Assembly: GCF_017742245.1 (NCBI RefSeq)
Contig: NZ_JAGHKO010000017.1
Span: 186,001-250,000 of the forward strand
DNA length: 64,000 nucleotides
Reading direction: 5' to 3'
Source: Niastella soli
GTDB taxonomy: Bacteria > Bacteroidota > Bacteroidia > Chitinophagales > Chitinophagaceae
Below, piece by piece: positions 1 through 9,445 of the stretch. Numbering within the stretch: position 1 is the stretch's first letter; each line of letters starts with the position of its first letter. The position numbers and the translations under genes were made by a program. The notes below the pieces were generated by a model. It saw only the letters and a list, made by a program, of their open reading frames with translations. It searched no databases and was not told the origin of the DNA.

Positions 1-2697
1 ATACAGCCGGTAATAGGCCAGCGGATTCATTTTGGTACTCAACACCCCGCTTGAATAAATATTCATATCCTGATTGCTGGTAACCCGCAAACCACCAACG
101 GTATCGTACAGGTTCACATCCATGCCATGTACTTCCGACATCTCCCTTATCAACCCCTCCATCCGTTCACTAAATACCGGTTCATAAAACAATGAATCGT
201 CCAGCGGATGCTGTCTGTTGATATTTGTTTGTACCTGGTTCACCATGATCTGCATGGCCCGGGTAAGGCGGTCCTGGTTATTACGCTGGTACCGGTTTAT
301 AAAGAAAAGGATGGTGGCCACACCAATTACACAGAACGACAGCAAACTCACCATCAAAATAGTGCTGTGTATTTGCGAGCGGATGCTTAACTGCAAGGTT
401 TGCCGCAAGGCCGACCAATGGAACCGGCTTTTAATGATAAGCGAACTGAACTGGTAAAATGCCAGCAGGAACAAAAAGGTACTGAACAGGTAAGCGAATA
501 AAGTAATGGCCTCAATGAACGTATTGCTTTTACGGGCAATGATCACCACTTTCTCTGACGAAGGCCGGTACCACAACTCTTCAAAGGAATTATTCCGGCG
601 TCGCTCAAATTCATTCTGTGGTATAAGCCAATTGGCCAAATGGGTTGGGAAGGCATAATCGTTGTAATTCAATATCAGGTTATGGTCAGCGTCGTATATG
701 GCGTAGGAATATACGGAAGAATACTGCTCAGGCAGCATTGGGTTGTTCGATCTGAACAACTCGGGTGTTAACGCCTCATATTTATACCGGCGGGGATCGG
801 CCAGAACAAACAGCGTTCCCATTTTTGTTGTATCGTGATATGCTTCACGCCGGTAGATGTAAGCGAATTTATCGAACGACTGCTCGAAGTAACGCATACC
901 CGGGATAGCAGTTTTCTTACCCTGCATCAGGAAGATCGTATTCAGGGTATCGAATGAAGCCTGCTCATCATTGAACAAAGGGGCATCAGTGGAATCGAAC
1001 GTGAATAACCGCAGATTATACCGGGTATTCACATCGCTGTTCTTATTTACGATACTGTCTTTAAGAAATGCATTGGTTTGTGATTTGCTGAACCGGCTCA
1101 TATTCTGCACCACAAAATTACTATCGAGGTAGGCCAGGGTGAAGCTCAGCATGTGCTCACTCATGGGATCGGACTGTAATGCAAGCTTTTCTGCAAAACG
1201 TTTGCGTTGCACCAGCTCTATTTTCCCATTCTCGAAAATGATCACCGCCGACATGGAAAAAGAGAACACGAACAACCAGAATAATACCTCCGATACGTTC
1301 AGCCTGAAATTAAGTCCGGCAAAAATGCGTTGTTGCATCAACCACATAAAAGCCATCAGCCAGGGCAACACATACAAACACAGCTCCACAATGCTGTTGT
1401 TGGTGGTGAAGGTCAGGATCATTAATCCGATGGCGCCTACAATAATGAACATAAAGTAGTTACGGTCACCTACCATTTTCCCCGCCACCGTCAATAAGAT
1501 CTGTGACATAAAAAAATAGCTGAGGGCCAGTGTTGCCAGTACTATAAATCCGATAAAGCTGTATGGAGTGGCGATTAAACTGAAGAAATTGGTAACATTA
1601 AAAGAGATCTTGGCATCAGACACCATGGTTTGCAAAATGGCGGCAAACGTAAAGGTCACAATTACCAGGGCGCTTACGGAGGCTATCATTGCCAGCCAGT
1701 TCTTCCAGGGCTCGTGGTAAGGGCGTATAGCCGAGATATTAATACGCCGGTTTATGAAAGTGATCACCCAGCATAACAGCAGGGCATTGATCAACAGATC
1801 GCCCAGGGAACTTAATATAAAGCTTGACCCGTAAATAGCGGGGTCGAACAATTCGAACTGCCGCAAAGCCAGAATTTCAGGAAAGCCATACACGATCAAT
1901 CGCATGGCCAGCACCACGCCAGTGAGCAGGGAAATGCCATACCAGATACCATACCTATGGCTAACAATATCTGCCAGCTGGTGCAGAAAGAGAAATAACA
2001 GGAAGAACCCAAGTATGGTTGTTAAAATAACCCAGGTATTATGCGGTTTGCCATACATGTTGTTTTGCTGTAAGTAAAACAACACATCGCCAGAGCTGTT
2101 TTTTACAGGAAAATCGGTTACAGTATTGGAGATGTCAACCTGCCTGGTGGCACCTTTCAGGTCTACAAATTCTTTTTGCAGGTTCTCTGTTTCTACATTG
2201 TACTGCCACTTTCGCATTACCGGGATAAGCGCTTCAGCAATAAGCCGGCGATCATTGCGCAGATACAGAATACGGGCTGTATGCACATAAATACCATTCG
2301 ACAACCGTTCGAGCCGGCTGCTCATACTGTCTTCTGACAAATGTTTTACCGGTTGTATCAATTGTGTATTCCAGAACAGAAGGGCTGGGGGAACATCAAA
2401 CTCGGTTTCGTCATAAATGTATAACCCATACCCCTTCTTGGTATCGAGCAGCTTTTGCAGCGTGGCCTCACTATAGGTTTGATCGACCAACGAACCCATT
2501 AAAGCCGTATCGGCAGCGAGTTGTTGAAAGTCTTTTTCCTTTTGCTGGATCCTGTTCTGAATTAAACGGGCAAAGTACCGGGGCGAAGTAACATCGGTCA
2601 CATACCTGTTCAAAATATATGCAAGGGTAAACAGGCCAATGGCAGCCAATAGTGTATAGGTTTGCCTGTTTAGTAATTTGTGCTGCAAATGATTCAA
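1..2697 (-). CDS. Large multi-TM sensor protein, probable histidine kinase N-terminal part (partial)
   Basis: An open frame of exactly 899 codons runs off the left edge, so the C-terminal part is not visible. The translation begins L(M)NHLQHKLLNRQTYTLLAAIGLF, with a first membrane helix at about residues 15-30. An extracytoplasmic domain of roughly 200 residues follows, then a block of about six to eight hydrophobic helices, a second extracytoplasmic sensor stretch, and a last TM helix (SLLSFCVIGVATILFFINRY) leading into a HAMP-like linker. This layout fits the large membrane histidine kinases of Chitinophagaceae, but the kinase domain itself is not seen, so the function is inferred. No ATG is available near the 5' end. 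The likely start is TTG at 2697-2695, which overlaps the mazG stop (TTGA), suggesting translational coupling. Confidence 0.72.
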   Translation of the reverse strand, partial: MNHLQHKLLNRQTYTLLAAIGLFTLAYILNRYVTDVTSPRYFARLIQNRIQQKEKDFQQLAADTALMGSLVDQTYSEATLQKLLDTKKGYGLYIYDETEFDVPPALLFWNTQLIQPVKHLSEDSMSSRLERLSNGIYVHTARILYLRNDRRLIAEALIPVMRKWQYNVETENLQKEFVDLKGATRQVDISNTVTDFPVKNSSGDVLFYLQQNNMYGKPHNTWVILTTILGFFLLFLFLHQLADIVSHRYGIWYGISLLTGVVLAMRLIVYGFPEILALRQFELFDPAIYGSSFILSSLGDLLINALLLCWVITFINRRINISAIRPYHEPWKNWLAMIASVSALVIVTFTFAAILQTMVSDAKISFNVTNFFSLIATPYSFIGFIVLATLALSYFFMSQILLTVAGKMVGDRNYFMFIIVGAIGLMILTFTTNNSIVELCLYVLPWLMAFMWLMQQRIFAGLNFRLNVSEVLFWLFVFSFSMSAVIIFENGKIELVQRKRFAEKLALQSDPMSEHMLSFTLAYLDSNFVVQNMSRFSKSQTNAFLKDSIVNKNSDVNTRYNLRLFTFDSTDAPLFNDEQASFDTLNTIFLMQGKKTAIPGMRYFEQSFDKFAYIYRREAYHDTTKMGTLFVLADPRRYKYEALTPELFRSNNPMLPEQYSSVYSYAIYDADHNLILNYNDYAFPTHLANWLIPQNEFERRRNNSFEELWYRPSSEKVVIIARKSNTFIEAITLFAYLFSTFLFLLAFYQFSSLIIKSRFHWSALRQTLQLSIRSQIHSTILMVSLLSFCVIGVATILFFINRYQRNNQDRLTRAMQIMVNQVQTNINRQHPLDDSLFYEPVFSERMEGLIREMSEVHGMDVNLYDTVGGLRVTSNQDMNIYSSGVLSTKMNPLAYYRLY

Positions 2698-3482
2698 GTA
2701 TCGGGGTTTTGCTTTTTGATCGCGTTCCAGATGGCATCCATTTCAGTCAGGGTCATATCGACCAGGGGTTTACCCTGTTGTAATGCCAGTTGTTCCATTT
2801 TGGTAAACCGCGAAATAAACTTTTTATTGGTTCTTTCCAGAGCATTCTCAGCATCTATCTGCAAAAATCGTGCATAATTGATCAGGGAAAAAAGCAGGTC
2901 GCCAAACTCCTCCTCTATTTTATCGGGTTCATTGGCCGCAACCGCTTCGTGCAATTCCTGGGTTTCTTCGGTCACCTTATCCCAAACCTGTTCGCGGTTA
3001 TCCCATTCAAATCCTACCTGGCGGGCCTTTTCCTGCAGACGGGTTGCCTTTACAACGGCTGGCAGCGAAACAGGCACGCCGCTCAATACCGACTTCTTCC
3101 CTTCTTTCAATTTCAGCTTTTCCCAGTTCTGCTTTACCTCTTCTTCGTCTTTTACCTGTATATCGCCATAAATATGCGGATGGCGATGAATCAGTTTATC
3201 GCAAATGCCATGAATGGCTTCTTCCAGAGTAAACTGTTGTTGCTCAGCGCCAATTTTGGCATAGAACACCAGGTGCAACATCAGGTCGCCCAACTCTTCT
3301 TTGATCCCCTTCCAGTCATTATCAGTGATAGCATCGGCCAGTTCATACAGCTCTTCAATGGACAGGGGCCGAAGGGTTTGTATCGTTTGCTTTTTATCCC
3401 AGGGACATTTCTCCCGCAAGTCGTCCATAATACCTACCAGGCGCATAAATGCATCTGCTACCGTTTGTTGTTGTTGTGCCAT
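2694..3482 (-). CDS. mazG: Nucleoside triphosphate pyrophosphohydrolase MazG
   Basis: This 262-residue protein matches full-length MazG, which hydrolyses (d)NTPs to NMP and pyrophosphate in house-cleaning and ppGpp-linked stress responses. It carries two tandem MazG domains. The first contains CPWDKKQT near residue 27, EELYELADAI, and EELGDLMLHLVFYAKI. The second contains VGFEWDN, EETQELHEAV, and EEFGDLLFSLINYAR. The acidic EExxE/ExxD metal-binding helices are intact in both. The gene lies 14 bp downstream of the DUF3667 gene, and its TGA stop overlaps the TTG start of the downstream sensor gene. The three genes probably form one transcript. Confidence 0.95.
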   Translation of the reverse strand: MAQQQQTVADAFMRLVGIMDDLREKCPWDKKQTIQTLRPLSIEELYELADAITDNDWKGIKEELGDLMLHLVFYAKIGAEQQQFTLEEAIHGICDKLIHRHPHIYGDIQVKDEEEVKQNWEKLKLKEGKKSVLSGVPVSLPAVVKATRLQEKARQVGFEWDNREQVWDKVTEETQELHEAVAANEPDKIEEEFGDLLFSLINYARFLQIDAENALERTNKKFISRFTKMEQLALQQGKPLVDMTLTEMDAIWNAIKKQNPDT

Positions 3483-3496
3483 ATATCACCAAATTG

Positions 3497-4609
3497 TTAA
3501 AATTTAAACACTGCAAATAAAAAGAATCCAACGAACAGGAAAATGATCGAAAAGAAAGCGAATGTATTCAGGATAAAAAACTTGAGCAGTGTTTTACCTC
3601 TGCCCTGCCCATAAAATTTCCGCATGGCTTTGTAGGCATACCATACCCCATATAACAATACTGCTGCCTCTATCCAGCCAACCCAATCCCAGTCCATTGA
3701 CTCGTGTATCTTGTTCAACCCAAAGTACACTAACAAGTTAATGAAGGTAAAGATATACAGATATATTAAAAATATGCCGTGTGTTACATACAGGAACTGT
3801 TTACGTCGAATGTATAATAACTTCAGGTAAAAGGCATACAACGGCAATGAAATGAACAACAGATAGGGAAAGGTGTGAACGAATTTCTCCAGCAGGTCGC
3901 GCCACATGGCCTTCTGGTCGCCTTTGTAACGTGCGTTCAACTCAATTTGGCGGTGATTTCTATGTCGTCTAAACCAGCTATCCTTTTCTGCTGCAGGCAG
4001 CGTATTTTGTATGGAATCATACTCTTTAATGGAAGTATACTCCAAATGCGGATCGACCATGAAAAAATTATTCTTGGTCTTGCCAATCTTTTTTGAATAG
4101 TAAGCGGTTGTATCCTTTTTTTCTTCAGGTGTTCGCATATAGGGCCGGGCCAGATCAAGGGCCCTTTCTACAACCATTGAATCCTCTTTATCCTTTGCGT
4201 CGGACAAAGCCTTGGCTTTAACAGAATCGGGTAACGAGGTAATGAATTCGGTCTTTTTATCTTTTTTATCTTCCCCCTCTTCCCCGCCATGAAAATGGAA
4301 TACGGAATATAAACAGAGGAAAAATAAAGCGGAAGAAAAAACATACATTCTGATGGGGTGCAGATAACGCGCGCGCCGGCCCTCGATGTATTCCTTTGGC
4401 AGAAACCCCGGGCGGATGATCAGCAGCTTTGTAGTGCTAAAAAATTTACCGTCAAAATGGGTAATGTCGTAAAAAAAATGGCTTACCAGGCTCCAAACTG
4501 TTTCTTTTGGCTCAATATTTTCCTGTCCACACATATGACAATATCTCCCATTCAATTCGGCATTACAGTTCAGGCAAATTTTCTCGTGACGTTCTTTACT
4601 GTGTGACAA
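3497..4609 (-). CDS. DUF3667 zinc-ribbon membrane protein
   Basis: The 370-residue protein opens with an N-terminal zinc ribbon (CLNCNAELNGRYCHMCGQEN, Cys pairs at about residues 12/15 and 27/30). A conserved region follows (VWSLVSHFFYDITHFDGKFF, then KLLIIRPGFLPKEYIEGRRARYLHPIRMYVF) before the first membrane helix. After a charged extramembrane domain of about 130 residues there are four or so C-terminal TM helices. This is the standard architecture of the Bacteroidota family DUF3667, whose function is unknown. It is the first gene of the apparent DUF3667-mazG-sensor unit. Confidence 0.88.
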   Translation of the reverse strand: MSHSKERHEKICLNCNAELNGRYCHMCGQENIEPKETVWSLVSHFFYDITHFDGKFFSTTKLLIIRPGFLPKEYIEGRRARYLHPIRMYVFSSALFFLCLYSVFHFHGGEEGEDKKDKKTEFITSLPDSVKAKALSDAKDKEDSMVVERALDLARPYMRTPEEKKDTTAYYSKKIGKTKNNFFMVDPHLEYTSIKEYDSIQNTLPAAEKDSWFRRHRNHRQIELNARYKGDQKAMWRDLLEKFVHTFPYLLFISLPLYAFYLKLLYIRRKQFLYVTHGIFLIYLYIFTFINLLVYFGLNKIHESMDWDWVGWIEAAVLLYGVWYAYKAMRKFYGQGRGKTLLKFFILNTFAFFSIIFLFVGFFLFAVFKF

Positions 4610-4732
4610 AAGGTATAAATTTTAACTAAAAATAAGGAAACAGGTTATTTTACAGAAAAATTCACGGTTCCGTTGTATTATTGGACCAAAATATTCGTTA
4701 CTAAAGCGCTAAAAAATTAAGCTGTTTATAAT

Positions 4733-5560
4733 ATGACCAGAATTTTGGGGCTATCTCTTCTTATTAGTTTTATTGCTCATACAGCGTATAGTCAGCATTA
4801 CTACAACGACCTGATAATGACCAATGAAATTGTCAAAAAAAGGGCTGTATTCCAGGCTAATAAAATAAGATCGGTGAAAATGACCAGCTTCGATGGCAAT
4901 AATCAACCCATTGAAGGTTTTGGCGGCTCACAGGCTGTTTCGGCTACCTCCATCACTACCGAAACATCAACCAGCCTCAGCGGTAAAGACGAGATCACGC
5001 ATTATTTTAACGAGAAAGGACTACTGACCCAAAGTATCGATACCACTGATGGCAACAAGGTGATCATTCAATACACCTACGACGCTAACAATCTTATTAC
5101 CGGTATCACCAATATGTCTTTTTCGCCCGGCGGCTACTCCACCAGGGAACAACACCTTTATTTTTATAATAAAGCCGGCAAACCTGAGAAAATGCTGAAA
5201 ATAAAGAACAGCACCGATACTACAGTAGTGACCTTTAAACTCGATGAAAAAGAGAACGTGGGTGAAGAAAGAAGCGTACACGCCGGAACGGAACAACCTG
5301 TGGTGTATTATTACTACGACGACAAAAACCGCTTAACCGATGTAGTAAGATTTAATAACCGCGCAAAAAGATTATTACCTGATTATATTTTTGAATATAA
5401 CGATGCCGGATGGGTTACCATGATGCTGGTAACTACTGCCGGGGGCGCCGATTATCAGAAATGGTATTATAAGTACGATGCAAGAGGATTGAAACAGAAG
5501 GATGAGTGTTTTGCTAAAAGCAAGATGTTGATTGGGAAGATTGAGTATAGTTATCAATAA
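4733..5560 (+). CDS. Secreted protein with YD/RHS-like beta repeats
   Basis: A 275-residue protein with a clear Sec signal peptide (MTRILGLSLLISFIAHTAYSQ). The mature part has recurring strands of the YxYD-N-L type: THYFNEKGLLTQS, IQYTYDANNLITG, YYYYDDKNRLTDV, FEYNDAGWVTMM and YYKYDARGLKQ. These resemble the YD motifs of RHS-type beta-hairpin repeats. It has no RHS core or toxin tail, so it is probably a small periplasmic or surface beta protein of unknown role. It is divergent from the DUF3667 gene. A strong inverted repeat downstream separates it from the convergent sialic acid operon. Confidence 0.75.
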   Translation: MTRILGLSLLISFIAHTAYSQHYYNDLIMTNEIVKKRAVFQANKIRSVKMTSFDGNNQPIEGFGGSQAVSATSITTETSTSLSGKDEITHYFNEKGLLTQSIDTTDGNKVIIQYTYDANNLITGITNMSFSPGGYSTREQHLYFYNKAGKPEKMLKIKNSTDTTVVTFKLDEKENVGEERSVHAGTEQPVVYYYYDDKNRLTDVVRFNNRAKRLLPDYIFEYNDAGWVTMMLVTTAGGADYQKWYYKYDARGLKQKDECFAKSKMLIGKIEYSYQ

Positions 5561-5568
5561 GGCAGTAG

Positions 5569-5612
5569 GCCCTCCTTCTCCGCCAGCCGGCGGATTCGGC
5601 GGGCGAGGCAAA
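5569..5612. repeat. GC-rich intergenic hairpin repeat, copy 1
   Basis: GC-rich stretch with an internal CCGCC-agcc-GGCGG hairpin (5580-5593) followed by TTCGGCGGGCGAGGC. It shares the CCTCCTTC...TTCGGCGGGC design with the elements at 10641-10669 and 53938-53969 and stands out from the AT-richer neighbouring DNA. Confidence 0.6.
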
Positions 5613-5636
5613 CGGCAGACAATAAAGAATTTAAGC

Positions 5637-5676
5637 AAATAGCCAATATGTAATAGAAGTTACATATTGGCTATTT
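5637..5676. terminator. Bidirectional terminator-like 17-bp perfect inverted repeat
   Basis: The arms AAATAGCCAATATGTAA (5637-5653) and its exact complement (5660-5676) are separated by six bases. The repeat lies between two convergent genes and would end both the YD-repeat gene and the sialic acid operon. A second hairpin, GGAGCG-ttt-CGCTCC, follows at 5685-5699. Confidence 0.7.
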
Positions 5677-5737
5677 AGTTTATGGGAGCGTTTCGCTCCT
5701 TGGAGCTCAACCTTTACGATCTTTCGACTCTTTGGGG

Positions 5738-8335
5738 TCACATCTTCCCTTTGGCTTCGGTGGGCGATGCGCCCAGGGCAACGCTCGCTATATACGCCAC
5801 CAACACACAGATCAATACGGCTGCTGCCGGATACAGAAAAAAGTTGATGATATTTGCTGCCTGAATAAAATACAAACAAACAGCGCTTACCACAAAGCCT
5901 ATAAAAATACCTTTACTGGTGATGCGCGGGAAGAAGATACCCGCTACAAACATACCGGCCAAACAACCGCCAAACAACCCGATTATCTTAATATACTGGT
6001 CCCAAATGGAAGCATTCCGAAGGTACACCATGTATATAGCGATCAAACAACCCAGCGCTCCTAATAATACGGTAACCCAGCGGGCAAACGCAAACCGTTG
6101 CCTATCGGTACTGGCTGGCCGCGCGCTTTGATAAAAATCGGTGGTGATCACGGTGGCAATGGAGTTCATACTACTGCTGATGGTTGACATGGTAGCGGCA
6201 AACAAACCGGCAATTACCAGTCCGGCCAATCCTGTTGGTAACTGGTTGCTTATATACCAGGGAAACACATCATCGGTACGGCCATGCGGGTTCAATGCAG
6301 CCGGATGATGCCGGTAATACACCCACAATGCCGTTCCCACACTAAAGAAAATAAGGGAGGCAGGTATTACCAGTATGGCGTTTGTATAAATTGATTTCTT
6401 TGCTTCTTTTTCGGTGGAAGTAGTGAGGTAACGCTGCACCACCACCTGATCTGAGGAATAGGTAACCAGCTGCGTCAGAAACCCACCCACAAATACTACC
6501 CATAAGACAGGTTCGGTGATCGTCCAGTCAGTAATGGCCAGCCGGAATTTATCGTGGTCCATGGCTTCGGTGAACAATTGCCCAAAACCGCCATTTAATG
6601 AACCGGCAATAAAGAAAAGCGTGGCCAGTGCACCACCAAGCAATACCCCTACCTGCATTACTTCCGTCCAAACAACGGCTTCAATACCACCCGACACGCT
6701 GTATGCTGTGGTGATCAAACTGGTACCAATGATACAGATAAAGATGTTGATACCGGTGACAGCGCTCAATACAAGCGCCGGTAAATAGATCACAATGCCT
6801 AACCGGCTTACCTGGAACAACACAAATGTTAAACTGCCCAGCCATTTTACCTGCCGGTTGAACCGGATATTCAGGTATTCATACACGCTGGTGAGTTTTA
6901 GTTTGCGGAAATAAGGCAGATAGAAATACACTACGATGGGCGCCACCACCACTATCATCACATTGTTCAACAGGTAAACCCAATCTGTAGCATATGCTTT
7001 GGCGGGAATGGCAATAAAAGTAAGCGCGCTTAGTTTGGAACCAAAGATACTTAACCCGGCTGCCCACCAGGGAATTTTGCCACCGCCCAAAAAGAAACCG
7101 CTGGTAGTTCGTTGCATGTTACGCGATACAATCACACTGATGGCAATAACCAGCAAAAAATAAATGCCAACAATGGTCCAGTCGAATAGACGGAATCCCC
7201 CGGGTGGTTGTACCGGGGTGGCCATTAACACCCGATTAGTGCGGGTGCCGGGGCGCACTTCGCCACCTGGCAGCACCAGGTTACCATTCCAGACAACCGC
7301 TGTTGTGGTAACCGGCGCCCAGGTACTGTTAAGGGGGTTGCCTTCAGCATCTGCTCTATGATCTGTAAAAATATTTCCTATGGAGCTCCAGGTATTGGTA
7401 ATGGAATTGTACATCCATACTTCGTTAGAAAAGCCTGGATGTTTTTGTTGCAGACTTGCATTCTGGTCAAAATATTTTCCGTTATCACCGCCAAAGACCA
7501 GTAAATGCGTTTGTCCTGTTGTGAATGCAGGTGAGGGTGCCCCTGCAACAGATTGCGGCAGATCAGCTATCCGGTTCCAGCCTTTGCCCGGAACGTATTT
7601 GTAGGCATCTTTTAAAAAGCTGCGCTGCACGGCACTATCGGCAGGCTGTTTGGTAAGCGTTGCACCGCTTAATAAATAGAAGGCGCCTTCCTGGGTGGCC
7701 GCAACGGCCAGCATTCGTCCCGGGCCAGGCCAGGGTTCCTCGCTTTTCCACGCCCGCTGTGCAGCAGGCTGGCCCAGATCGAGCACCCAGAAATTTGTTG
7801 AGGCTTGTGTAGCGGCAGGGGTAATTATTCCGCCTGCAATGTATAATCTGGAACCTATAATAATCCCACAGGCATTGGCAATGGGAGTAGGCAAGGCAGG
7901 CAGCTCTTCCCTTTCAATAGCGCCATTTTTATATCGCAGCAACCACACTTCGTTGTAATGCCTGGTAGCATCACTTCCACCGGCGATAATTACACCATCC
8001 TGCCAGGTCACTGAGATGCCGTATGCAAGCGGATGTGGCAACCTGCCCGCTTCTTTCCAATGGCCATTGGGTTGTTCCAGCACAAAGATCTTATCGTACC
8101 AGGTTTTGGTAGCGCCATTCCAGGGGGTACCACCCATTCCGAAATTAGAGCCCCCTGCAACCAGCAGTGCGCCATTCGATACACCAGCAAACGACCCGGC
8201 AAAACCAACTTGATCAGGTATTGCCGGTAACTGTGACCATTGGAGATAGGGTTTGGGAGTTTCTTCTGCTTTTGTAAAGAGGCAGGTGATCAGGAAAAGT
8301 GAGAAGAGAAATATATGTTGAATACTTTTTTTCAT
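5738..8335 (-). CDS. Kelch mutarotase-Na+/solute symporter fusion (sialic acid epimerase and transporter)
   Basis: Start chosen at MKKSIQHIFLF (8335), which gives a signal peptide and 865 residues; the upstream ATG at 8371 adds an unlikely leader. Residues about 25-370 form a Kelch beta-propeller of the cyclically permuted NanM/YjhT mutarotase type (WSQLPAIPDQVGFAGSFAGV, LLVAGGSNF, VIIAGGSDATRHYNEVW, LYIAGGI, LLVFGGDNGKYF, NLVLPGGE). From about residue 385 the chain becomes a sodium:solute symporter of the SSS family with about 13 TM helices (GFFLGGGKIPWWAAGLSIFG near its start). The propeller should interconvert sialic acid anomers in the periplasm and the symporter should import the product. 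It is the last gene of the sialidase operon. The C-terminal tail GASPTEAKGKM lies in repeat-like DNA. Confidence 0.9.
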   Translation of the reverse strand: MKKSIQHIFLFSLFLITCLFTKAEETPKPYLQWSQLPAIPDQVGFAGSFAGVSNGALLVAGGSNFGMGGTPWNGATKTWYDKIFVLEQPNGHWKEAGRLPHPLAYGISVTWQDGVIIAGGSDATRHYNEVWLLRYKNGAIEREELPALPTPIANACGIIIGSRLYIAGGIITPAATQASTNFWVLDLGQPAAQRAWKSEEPWPGPGRMLAVAATQEGAFYLLSGATLTKQPADSAVQRSFLKDAYKYVPGKGWNRIADLPQSVAGAPSPAFTTGQTHLLVFGGDNGKYFDQNASLQQKHPGFSNEVWMYNSITNTWSSIGNIFTDHRADAEGNPLNSTWAPVTTTAVVWNGNLVLPGGEVRPGTRTNRVLMATPVQPPGGFRLFDWTIVGIYFLLVIAISVIVSRNMQRTTSGFFLGGGKIPWWAAGLSIFGSKLSALTFIAIPAKAYATDWVYLLNNVMIVVVAPIVVYFYLPYFRKLKLTSVYEYLNIRFNRQVKWLGSLTFVLFQVSRLGIVIYLPALVLSAVTGINIFICIIGTSLITTAYSVSGGIEAVVWTEVMQVGVLLGGALATLFFIAGSLNGGFGQLFTEAMDHDKFRLAITDWTITEPVLWVVFVGGFLTQLVTYSSDQVVVQRYLTTSTEKEAKKSIYTNAILVIPASLIFFSVGTALWVYYRHHPAALNPHGRTDDVFPWYISNQLPTGLAGLVIAGLFAATMSTISSSMNSIATVITTDFYQSARPASTDRQRFAFARWVTVLLGALGCLIAIYMVYLRNASIWDQYIKIIGLFGGCLAGMFVAGIFFPRITSKGIFIGFVVSAVCLYFIQAANIINFFLYPAAAVLICVLVAYIASVALGASPTEAKGKM

Positions 8336-8380
8336 ATTGCAATTGCTGTGGCAAGCAGCCTTTGTGGTCATAGGTTTATG

Positions 8381-8464
8381 AGGTAAGATGTAGGAGATAA
8401 GAAGTAAGAAGTGTACTATGTATCACTCTTCTTACTTCATACTTCCTACTTCAGTTTCTTACTA
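8381..8464. repeat. Quasi-palindromic AAGTAAGA/TCTTACTT intergenic repeat
   Basis: Purine-rich AAGTAAGAAGT words (8381-8413) are followed after a short loop by pyrimidine-rich CTTCTTACTTC words (8426-8460), forming a long imperfect hairpin between nanA and the symporter fusion. The same words recur at 33850-33995. Confidence 0.6.
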
Positions 8465-8480
8465 CATTTATGTTACAAAC

Positions 8481-9434
8481 TTACAGGTTAACCCCACTCA
8501 TTTTATTCTCCTTCGGTTTACAGATCCAATCAAAGAAACCGATACTTCTGAGATCGGTCTCCAGTACTTTGTATTCCTGCTCTTTAAACGGATTCAACGG
8601 ATAACGCACATTACCACAATCGAGGCCGATCAGTTTCATCATGGCTTTTTGTGCCCGTAACCCGCCATGTTTTACGATCACCCGTACCATTTCAACCGAA
8701 ATATATTGCAATCGTTGTGCTTCAGCCAAATTACCTTTTTTAAATTCTTCTATCAGGGCATTGTACAGCGGCGCCACAAAGTTGTAGGTACTTCCAATAA
8801 AGCCTTTGGCGCCGGTAGCCAGCGCGCCCAGCAACATTTCATCGGTACCGTATAAAATATCGTATTTGTGACTATCGAAGTTAATACAGGCCTGGTAATC
8901 GTGGATCAATGGGGCAGTGTATTTGATCCCGGCAAATGTAGGGATGGACTGTCCTGCCTTTTCAAGCAGCTTCACCATATCGAGACTGATACCTGTCAAC
9001 GCTGGAATGTTGTAGTAATACAATGGTAAGGCGGGGGCGCCTTTCGAAATTTCCTGCAGACATTGCACCAGCAGATCAATGGAATCTACTTTAAAATATG
9101 TTGAAGGCGTTGCGGAGATATAATCGGCACCAATTTGCTGCGCATGGGCCGCCAGTTGCCGTGCTTCCGTAATACTGTTATGGCCCACATGCACAAATAC
9201 CAGTAATCTTTTATTGGCTGCTTTCACAAATGCTTCTGCCAGTTGCTTTCTTTCTTCCGTAGTCAGGGACGGGCCTTCGCCGGTACTGCCACAAACAAAC
9301 ATACCCTTTACCTTATTATCAATTAACAGGTTCACAACATCGGGTACTTTACTAAAGTTGATGGTTCCATCGGGATTCATCGGGGTAAAGGGTGCAGATA
9401 TCAGTCCGCTGAGATGACTCATGTGTGTGCTCAT
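8481..9434 (-). CDS. nanA: N-acetylneuraminate lyase
   Basis: A 317-residue class I aldolase that splits N-acetylneuraminate into N-acetylmannosamine and pyruvate in the cytoplasm. The visible motifs are the carboxylate-binding GSTGEGPSLTTEER (about residues 49-62), the catalytic Tyr in YYYNIPALTG, and the Schiff-base Lys in FAGIKYT. The lyase-type GTDEMLL and GSTYN segments separate true lyases from dihydrodipicolinate synthases. The gene starts 11 bp after the sialidase stop; MSHLSG at 9422 is an alternative start. The product needs an epimerase (NanE or AGE type) to become GlcNAc, and none is present in this window. Confidence 0.93.
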   Translation of the reverse strand: MSTHMSHLSGLISAPFTPMNPDGTINFSKVPDVVNLLIDNKVKGMFVCGSTGEGPSLTTEERKQLAEAFVKAANKRLLVFVHVGHNSITEARQLAAHAQQIGADYISATPSTYFKVDSIDLLVQCLQEISKGAPALPLYYYNIPALTGISLDMVKLLEKAGQSIPTFAGIKYTAPLIHDYQACINFDSHKYDILYGTDEMLLGALATGAKGFIGSTYNFVAPLYNALIEEFKKGNLAEAQRLQYISVEMVRVIVKHGGLRAQKAMMKLIGLDCGNVRYPLNPFKEQEYKVLETDLRSIGFFDWICKPKENKMSGVNL

Positions 9435-9445
9435 TATTTTTTGTT

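Noticed and set aside
2790-3500. Plus-strand open frame of 236 codons
   Set aside because: It is antisense to mazG, and the mazG motifs are unmistakable.
5683-5800. Possible insertion sequence end near the symporter fusion stop
   Set aside because: Only small hairpins and GC-rich words are present; there is no transposase, no terminal inverted repeat pair and no target duplication.
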